A DNA stretch of 64,000 nucleotides from Russula earlei (Eukaryota > Basidiomycota > Agaricomycetes > Russulales > Russulaceae): assembly GCA_025769875.1 (NCBI GenBank), contig JAGFNK010000001.1:248001-312000 (forward strand), in the 5' to 3' direction. Positions 57,212 to 64,000 of this stretch are shown in pieces. Under the pieces are notes generated by a model. It saw only the letters and a program-made list of their open reading frames with translations. It was not told the DNA's origin and did no database searches. Position numbers and translations under genes: made by a program. How positions within the stretch are numbered: the stretch's first letter is position 1; each line of letters begins with the position of its first letter.

Positions 57212-60200
57212 ATGGCTACCCCTTCCCGCTCCTCCACAACCTCTGCCAGGCTTCGCACAAAGACCTCAGAACTCTCCGACCTCTTTCGCAGTCGTCAACA
57301 ATCCTCCACTCCTTCCCCCTCACCTCAGGCCCCATCTAAATCTAAACGCAAGATCCCTCTCTTTAGTCTACGCAAAAAGTCTCCTGTCGCGCCTAGCCCT
57401 CGCCGCTCTCCCACTCCCCCTCCTCTGCCCACACCCAGGCCTCCCACTAATGCGTGCGTCTCCTCATCCTCCCCTCCCCGTTCCTTACCAATCTCACCTT
57501 TCTAGTCTCTCCCCATCCGTTACCGAGTCTACCCGCCGTCACGCACCGCCTCCCCAGCTCACAATCTCCTCCACATCCTTTTCTCCATTGCCGTCCTTCG
57601 ATGACGCCTCATCCTCCAAGCGCTCCTCGATTTCACCGACAAACTCAAAGTCTACCCGCTCCGTAACGCGCTCATCCTCGTCGCATTCTCCAAACGGTGT
57701 CAACAAGTCGAGGACGCCGACACCCACCTCCGCCGTCACCCTGGGGGGTGGTTCCTTCTCGGATTCCGAACCCCCGCGGTCCAACACAAGAACGCCCACC
57801 GCACTTCTCAGGTCGTATGCCTCAGACGATGAGGAGCGACGGTATCTCTCCACTCGCCCCATTCCTCCCAGCAAACCCGCTCCTACAAAGTCGTTACCTC
57901 CGCCCCCCGACGGCGTCTCACTCTCAGCTGCGTATCCCACTCCGACCACTCCCTCCGTCTCTTTTCCAACTCCGGCCGGTACCTATATTCCGCTCCCCTC
58001 TGACGCCAAGCCGCCTTCGACTAACATTCGCAAGCTCGCTGTGTCCACCTCTGCGACGCGTTCTCCTTCATTCAAATTGACCTCAGGTAGCGAGAGCGCA
58101 TCAGAGTCTGCACAAGGGTACACAAGTGCCAGCGGGTCTGAATCTGCTACGACTGGTCTTGGTCTCGGTTTCAGGATCCGAACGCGGTCAGGTCAGGACA
58201 GTGGTAGCGACAAGGGCTCGTCCTCGCGTGCCGCAACGGTACGCGTTGGTTTACTCCGGGCGCCCAATTCTTTTGCGGCCCCTCGGACGACATCCCCGTC
58301 CCCACCCAAGTCCCCGCCAGTCTCATTGACAAAGTCATCGCCTCCTGCGTTCCGAACATCCTTCGAGCGAACGGGGCCGCCACGTCCTGTTTTTCCACCC
58401 CCATCGTCATCAGCGAAGCGAGCGAGTCCTCCCATACAAGGCGCCGCTTCAAAGTCCCCGTCCGACATTCCTGGTAGGAGACAGACAGAACCTGGCACGG
58501 CCCCCTCCGGCACGAAGCATGCATCCTGGCTTGTGATACCAAAAGCCGTGAATACATCTGTGGCTAATTCACCATCGCAGGCGGCCGGTCAAGGCATTAA
58601 AGACACCGTGAGTGGCCATCTCACTAACGGCACCAACTCTAAAGTCACGCGTGCATTTATTTCAACAGGTCCCGACCAAACTTCGGGCCCGAGCTGCGTC
58701 GGATTCACGTACGCTCACCTCGGCCAATGCCGTATTACCCGTTGCTTCTAACTTACCAGCGCCTGCTCTGACAGGCCTCTCTTCTCAACAACAATCGATC
58801 ACGGCAACCCGACCGTCACCGGCGCCCCCCGCGACATCGCACTCAAACCTTTTGAAGTCGCCGTTAACTATAGCTGTCCCTGTCCCGACAACGCAATCCA
58901 ATCACGTAGCCTCGGGCACAAATTCTCCCCCGGCCGAGCCGTTGCCGAAGCTCCCCAGACCAAGCCTTTCCCGCACGTCATCCGAACTTTCTCATCATCA
59001 AGCAACCACCCCTCCTTCAGGCTCTCCGTCTTCCAGCGAGTCCTCGACGCGCACACTTACGATCCCATCAAATGCGGTGTCTGCTTCTGGGAGTGGCGCT
59101 GTCGGTAGTTCGTGCACCGATCCCTCCCAATCTTCGGGATCGACCACGGCGTCAGCTGTAAAGTCAGGCCCTTCTGTGATATCCGCAAGCGGAAATGTGC
59201 GACGGCCCAGTACCAAGGATGAACGACCGGCAATTAAAGACAAAAACAACAAGGATTCTAGTTGGCCTCCTAGGTCGACTTCGAAACGATCCTCCCCAAC
59301 TGTATCATCTCCACTCGCGCAATCACATACGTCTGACTCTCCTCCGTACGCTTCTCCGTCATCCTTCTCCGCGTCTACGACCGCACCACCATCCCCACAG
59401 CCACCCCCTTCACGCGTCATTGTTCCCCTCCCTCCTACTCCTGCGAATATTTTCGCTCTACAAACGGAAAATGCTGATCTCCGAGCCGAGATCATGTCAC
59501 TGCGTGCCCAACTCGAGAATGCGGATCGTCTTGCACGGCGGCGGGAGCGTGAGATCCGCGGATTGCGATGGCTAGTCATTAATTGGGGTGGTGACAAAAA
59601 GGAGATAGATTTCGCTGCGACCACCGAGCGGCGTCCGAGCGGAGACGCAGCCGAGTCTCAGGAGGAAGTACAGGCTGCCGTACGTTATCTACGTGCCGAG
59701 TCCGAGTCGGGTTACGGCTCTGGCAGCGTGTCTGGCTCCCACAAGCGCATGAGCCTTTCAAGCGCCTACTCGAGCGTCTATCCAGCGGAGAGCGTGTCTG
59801 ACGGAAGCAGCAGCGAGGCCGGCATCTCTCAGCGCATTCCCTTCGGCCCCGGCCCGAGCGCGCGTGCGTCGGAGGATCAGGCCTTGGATGCTATTCCTGA
59901 GCGTACGGTCGTGGGAGGTGAGGACACTCAAGTGGTGGAGGCGGAGCGCCGTCGGATGAAAGACGAGCGGCGCGCATCGCGCGCGCTGAAGAGGCTTTCG
60001 TCGTCGACCCTGTCCGACCCGCCGGGCAGTGGCATGGACGAGGTCGTGTCGCAGACGATGCACCAGAGCAATCTGGCCCATGGGCGCGCGCTGAGCATAG
60101 AGCAGGTGATCGAGGGCGATCTTGCGCGCCGCGCCCGCGTTGGGTTGAAGGGCATGGACGAGGTGCTCGACAAGCTGCGTGCCGTAGCTGGCGTCGACTC

Positions 60201-60234
60201 CGGCGGTGGCGTTGGGGTAAAAGCGGTCCAGTGA
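57212..60234 (+). CDS. Ser/Pro/Thr-rich protein with short coiled coil (969 aa, 3 exons)
   Basis: Exons 57212-57453, 57506-58607 and 58669-60234 sum to 2910 nt, in frame. Introns: 52 bp (GTGCGT...TTTCTAG) and 61 bp (GTGAGT...CAACAG). The start MATPSRSSTTSARLRTK precedes TSELSDLFRSRQQ and a basic patch SKSKRKIPLFSLRKK. About 600 residues of Ser/Pro/Thr-rich, probably disordered sequence follow. A coiled coil lies at about residues 680-720 (ALQTENADLRAEIMSLRAQL, then RRREREIRGLRWLV). The C-terminal third is charged (ERRRMKDERRASRALKRLSS) and ends in a predicted helix, KGMDEVLDKLRAVAG. Such proteins are common and poorly annotated in Agaricomycetes. No enzymatic domain is seen; a polarity or cytoskeletal adaptor is possible. 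Confidence 0.75.
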
Positions 60235-60705
60235 TGCCTCGAGCGCCGCGAGCGGCAGCTTGTAGATGACCACGATCGATGATGCGCAAAAAATGCGAAT
60301 GAACGACAGGTGGTGACACGTTCGTCTTCGTACTAACTTATATTTCACGGAGTTGATTTCCTCCACGCTGATTTGATATGTTCATGACAACACTCGTTCA
60401 TTCATTCATCCCAGCTAATCCAATCGCATGTTTCTTATATTTGCGACTCGACGTTCATTTAGGCCTTCGCGTTCTCTCGTTTTCTGGTACGCTGCATGCA
60501 CTGTATATCTTTATCATCGCCACTAGCATTTCTCATTCGTTCTGCGTCTAATCAAAAGATAATTCCAAGAAAACATTTGTACAATGCTTATTCGCAATCG
60601 TGGGTTCTGCTCGACGACGTGCTTTTTATGAGTTCAGTGATGGTCTCTTGGGCTTGTCATAAACGACTTTTAGCTCGGTTTCTGAAAATCAATCAATCAA
60701 CGGCT
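60235..60705. other. Convergent 3' flanks, no gene
   Basis: Between the 969-residue protein (+) and the 463-residue protein (-). AT-rich, no gene seen. Confidence 0.5.
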
Positions 60706-62496
60706 TCAAAGGGATAACACAGAGAGAAAGTGCATCGCGTGCTTACTGAAGTCCCTCCCGACTTCTTCCACGCGGGACAACGTACACTGGATGACCGTCA
60801 GCTCCATATCATCGGGCGCGTTGAACCTGACGGAGACCATCCTTGGGCGGAGACGCGGACGGGACGGCCCCGCCGCCAGAACGTCTTCGTACTCCAGGTC
60901 CGTGGCGCTCTCCACCTCGCTCTCCCCCACGTCCGCGTCCGCGCCACGCCCAGCCCCGGCCGCGGCGCCTCTTTTTTCCACAGCGGACGGGGCGACGGAG
61001 CCAGCCGCGTCGGCGGCCGCCGGGACGACTCCCTCCGCCTGCGTTTCGGCCTCGGCAGAGTCTGCCTTTGCCGCCGCGGGCACCCTCGTCTCGTAGGCTG
61101 CGGCGTCGGCGTCGGCGTCGGCTGCGGCTGCGGCTGCGGTGGCGGCGGTACTGCGCTCCTCGAACGACGCGGTGCGCCACTCGTCGAATAAGAATAGCCC
61201 CACGTCGCGACGACGACGACGACGACGGGGATCGAGAACGGGATCCGGCACGGTGGCCGCACAGAGCTCGCTCCGCAGCTCGTGAACGACGGTCGGCGCC
61301 GGGCTGCGGCAAGGCACTTCCAGCTTCGGATCCCGACGGCCGCGGCACCACGCGCGCCAGCTTTCCTGCGGGTGCGCGTCCTTCACGACGCGGTTGTATC
61401 CTTGGCTGATCCGATTCCACAAGTATGCGTCCATGCCTGTGTCCGTGGCCATGTCCTCGAGAATGTAGGTCTCCCAGTCTGCGGGTTGGAGACGGCAAAT
61501 CGGGCGGACCGAGATAAGAGCATCAGGGTTTTTTTTTTTTTTTTTTTTTTTTTTTGGGGGGGGGGGGGGGGGCGGGGTGGTAAAAATGAATCAGTATTCT
61601 TCAAATTGGGTGACAAAAAAAGAATGAAAAAATCAAAAATCAAATCAACATCAACAGTAAAGTTTGAGCGTGCCGTCAGCTCACGCCGCAACTTATCTCA
61701 TTAAGGGCTGAGGCCCCATGGGGTAAATAAATGTGTTTGCGCCACACGCGCAGTGGCGAGCTTCTGGATTCTGACGGGAAGGAAGGGTGGGAACGACGTC
61801 GGAGGGGTGGGGGGGGGGGGGAGGCGACGCGAGGCGAGGGTGGGAGAGGGGGCGAGTGGAAGGAACGTCGCACGCACCCATGTCCGCGATGTCCGGCTCG
61901 GCATATGGGACACGCCCGCCCTTGATCTCTTCCTTCCAGTACGCGATGCGCTGGGCCCGGTCGTGTCCATACCGCCTGTACGTGCGGTGCAAGTACCCGT
62001 GCATCCCCTCGAAGCGCCAGCGGTCGTCGAGACGGCGCTCGTGGTTCATCTCGTAGACGGCCTGGAGGAAGCAGCCGCGCATGCGCCAGAGGTAGCTGTA
62101 CTCGCGCATGTCCACCGCGCAGCGGCTCCTTTCCGGGCTCGAGCCCGTCTCGCTGGAGCCAGAGCCGGAGCGGCCATTGTTCGGGAGCAGCGGGAATGGC
62201 GTGCCGTCAGGTCGGCACTGTGCCTCGTGAAATGCGAGGCGCTTGTTGACGAGGATGAGAGGGATGGCATAGCAGCGCGGCATTGCGCACGTGTATTGAT
62301 CGATATCATTGCTCTCGCCGATTCGCATAATCTGTAGCATCGTCCAAGGTCCGTCGTCATTCGGATCATGGTCGACTCTACAGCGGGGGCCATCTCCGTG
62401 CGAGGGAAGGAGCATACCCCCCTTGAGGGGATAAGGATATTCCTTTTTGTACCCTAAACGATGGACATGCAAAGGGTTTTTCTTTCTCCCAGGCAT
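60706..62496 (-). CDS. Unknown protein (463 aa, one long intron)
   Basis: Exon 62496-61878 starts MPGRKKNPLHVHRLGYKKEY. A 399-bp intron (61877-61479, GTGCGT...CCCGCAG) joins in phase 1 to exon 61478-60706, reading EPDIADMDWETYILEDMATD across the junction. The first half is compact, with several Cys/His (YTCAMPRCYAIPLILVNKRL, FHEAQCRPDGTPF) and many aromatics (YSYLWRMRGCFLQAVYEMN, FEGMHGYLHRTYRRYGHDRA). The second half holds an Arg run, then a long Ala/Glu/Asp-rich region, and ends in a short ordered piece (RPRMVSVRFNAP). I do not recognise it. The extreme C terminus is uncertain because a GTAAGC donor lies just before the stop. Confidence 0.65.
61529..61572 (+). repeat. T27-G17 mononucleotide tract inside an intron
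   Basis: 27 T followed by 17 G, then CGGGG, inside the 399-bp intron of the minus-strand gene, so the coding strand carries a C17-A27 tract. A further G-rich run lies at about 61805-61822. Likely length-polymorphic and prone to sequencing error. Confidence 0.9.
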
Positions 62497-63009
62497 ATGA
62501 CGAAGAACAAACGTGGAAAATTTTCAATATATGAGCGGATGGGGGTAGAAGGCGAGTAGTTCTAGATGGGCAACGAGGCTGCCTCGAGGTAGATAAACTG
62601 GATCGTCGGTCGTAGAACCTGCCCACCCCCGCGACCCGTTCACTCCCACCCGACGTAGCGAAATGACAGTCTTAGGTAGGCACGTTGAGACAAGCATTGC
62701 ATTATCTTGCGGATGTACACACAAGACATATGGAAAACGAAGAGAACTTTTAGAAGACCTACATAGAAGAGGGAGGCAAAGGAGCGCATGATCACTGTCC
62801 GGTAGCGTCCGAGCCATCCTCAAGTGAGGCCATGGAACGCGCACCCTAATTAGCCGCCAACGCGAACCGCTTCCGAGCAACGCACTTCACCAGGACATCA
62901 ACACTGAGCGTGCAGGTACTGCACGGACATAAAGTCACGTCACGTGGGACAGGAAGGAAGACTTTTTCTTCACTAGGTGCAGGTAAGGTGACGCTAAAGA
63001 TGAATGAAA
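62497..63009. other. Intergenic, no gene
   Basis: 3' flank of the right-edge gene and 5' flank of the 463-residue gene. Only short frames without motifs are present. Confidence 0.45.
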
Positions 63010-64000
63010 TCATCCTGCATCCCCCCAAACGCCACCTGCACGTTGTTGGGGAACGTCTCCATATTTTGAAAGACCGAACGAAACGCGTGTATCGTGGGAC
63101 ATAGGATACTCCTTCGAACCGAACGTCGCCATGGATTGGTAGAGCGATGGGTCAATCGTCACCATTGGATTGTTAAATGAACTTGACAAGGTTTGTTGCG
63201 CAGAAAACGTGTTTGGGACATGTGGTTGCAGGGGGACCTGACGAGGACCGGAAGCATAGACGACCGAGCCTTGGTAATCTGCATCAACGAATACATCGGC
63301 TGGTCCTATCGAAGAGCTAGGAAGGCGCCTGTGAGCACGCTCAACCGATGCAGGAAATGTAGGTGCCATATGATTAATATGAGTTGGTAACATCCCTTCC
63401 GTGTGATCATGTGGTGGCCATAATCCCTGTGCTAAAGATGTTACTGGGGGGAGCAAGCTTGATGGGGCGCTCAATTGGGCACTGGGATGGTGTGTTGATG
63501 AAAGGCCAGGTACAGTGGTCTGCAAGTCCATATGTCCTACTGGCGCCAACCCCATGAGGGGCGAAGCAGGTAGCGTCCCATTTACCTGATGACGAGAGCT
63601 AAGACCTAAGGCACTCTCATCAGGGGCAGCGGACCATATAGAAGGACCGGCCGTGCCACTGAACAGGGTCTGTGCTTGTGAAGATGACGATAGTCTTTGA
63701 TGATGTCTAATCGGGGATCGGAAGGCTTGTTGGTGAACAAAATGAGTTGGAAAGGCGGACTTCGCATCAGCTTTTTGTGGAGTTCGTCCAACACCCATTA
63801 CGTTGTTCAAGAGGTCCTGAGCTGTTGTTTTCGGTGTGCTTGAAGTCTGTCCAGTAGTGTTGCTGCTCGGTGGTTGCAGTGGCGACGCGAACGCGTCGGG
63901 AGCGCGCGGGGGCGACGTGGAGCCAATAGCAATGTTTGGTCTTATCGGACTAAGGGGGCTTAAGGGACTCAAGCCACCTGCGCGACGATGTGGCGTAGAT
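63010..64000 (-). CDS. Ser/Pro/His-rich protein, C-terminal part, runs off the window
   Basis: The frame is open from the right edge (position 64000, reading STPHRRAGG) to a stop at 63010-63012, about 330 residues. The apparent start at 63972 is only a TTG codon, so the true start lies beyond the window. The sequence is Ser/Pro/Thr/His-rich with blocks TTAQDLLNNVMGV, GPSIWSAAPDESAL, DVFVDADYQGSVVYASGP and MVTIDPSLYQSMATFG. The TAQDLLN and SIWS blocks remind me of C-terminal tails of fungal SMG7/Est1-like proteins, but this is a weak impression and I assign no name. Confidence 0.65.
   Translation of the reverse strand, partial: STPHRRAGGLSPLSPLSPIRPNIAIGSTSPPRAPDAFASPLQPPSSNTTGQTSSTPKTTAQDLLNNVMGVGRTPQKADAKSAFPTHFVHQQAFRSPIRHHQRLSSSSQAQTLFSGTAGPSIWSAAPDESALGLSSRHQVNGTLPASPLMGLAPVGHMDLQTTVPGLSSTHHPSAQLSAPSSLLPPVTSLAQGLWPPHDHTEGMLPTHINHMAPTFPASVERAHRRLPSSSIGPADVFVDADYQGSVVYASGPRQVPLQPHVPNTFSAQQTLSSSFNNPMVTIDPSLYQSMATFGSKEYPMSHDTRVSFGLSKYGDVPQQRAGGVWGDAG

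Overview
The window is nuclear DNA of a filamentous basidiomycete, most likely an Agaricomycete. Genes carry many short introns (about 42-120 bp, one near 400 bp). Homologues of SES1, THR4, SCC3/STAG, RCF1 and URM1 are present, and the repeats are fungal LTR, LINE and MULE elements. About 1.0-24.7 kb is a transposon nest framed by two paralogous genes for small secreted proteins; 25-64 kb is gene-dense euchromatin.

Transposon nest (about 1.6-24.0 kb). A small-secreted-protein gene with its TATA promoter (1052-1738) is repeated at about 24018-24670. Between the copies lie: a 5' fragment of a MULE (1780-2165); a non-LTR retrotransposon (2361-13075) with a 12-bp target-site duplication and poly(A) tail, interrupted by a solo LTR (6963-7923) and by a 2.9-kb MULE with 90-bp TIRs (8984-11887); solo LTRs at 13671-13915, 14411-14924 and 16242-16787; a large inverted repeat (15371-18759); and a fifth solo LTR (18806-23772) split by an element whose inverted termini are built from 154-bp tandem repeats (18942-23385). 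All five solo LTRs have 5-bp target duplications and no full-length LTR element remains. CpG loss is conspicuous. All LINE stop codons inside the reading frames are TGA, and the LTR pair at 14.4 and 18.8 kb differs largely by CG to TG/CA changes.

Gene-dense part (25-64 kb). In order: a two-span Ser-rich membrane protein (-), a small acidic protein (-), seryl-tRNA synthetase (+), threonine synthase (+), an unknown alpha-helical protein (-), the cohesin subunit SCC3/STAG (+), a 1285-residue Pro-rich coiled-coil protein (-), the HIG1-domain supercomplex factor RCF1 (+), URM1 (-), a multi-span DUF1774-like membrane protein (-), a small basic protein (+), a Ser/Thr kinase (+), a 969-residue Ser/Pro-rich protein (+), an unknown 463-residue protein (-), and a Ser/Pro-rich protein running off the right edge (-). 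These genes do not form a metabolic cluster; they are ordinary interspersed housekeeping and lineage-specific genes.

Notable sequence features are the secreted-protein pair around the nest, three GC-AG introns, several TGAAG 3' splice sites, and three otherwise conserved genes (THR4, SCC3, DUF1774-like) whose best homology-guided models need a single-base frame correction. Exon boundaries were derived by hand from splice consensus and reading frame. Family names come from recognised motifs, not from a database search.
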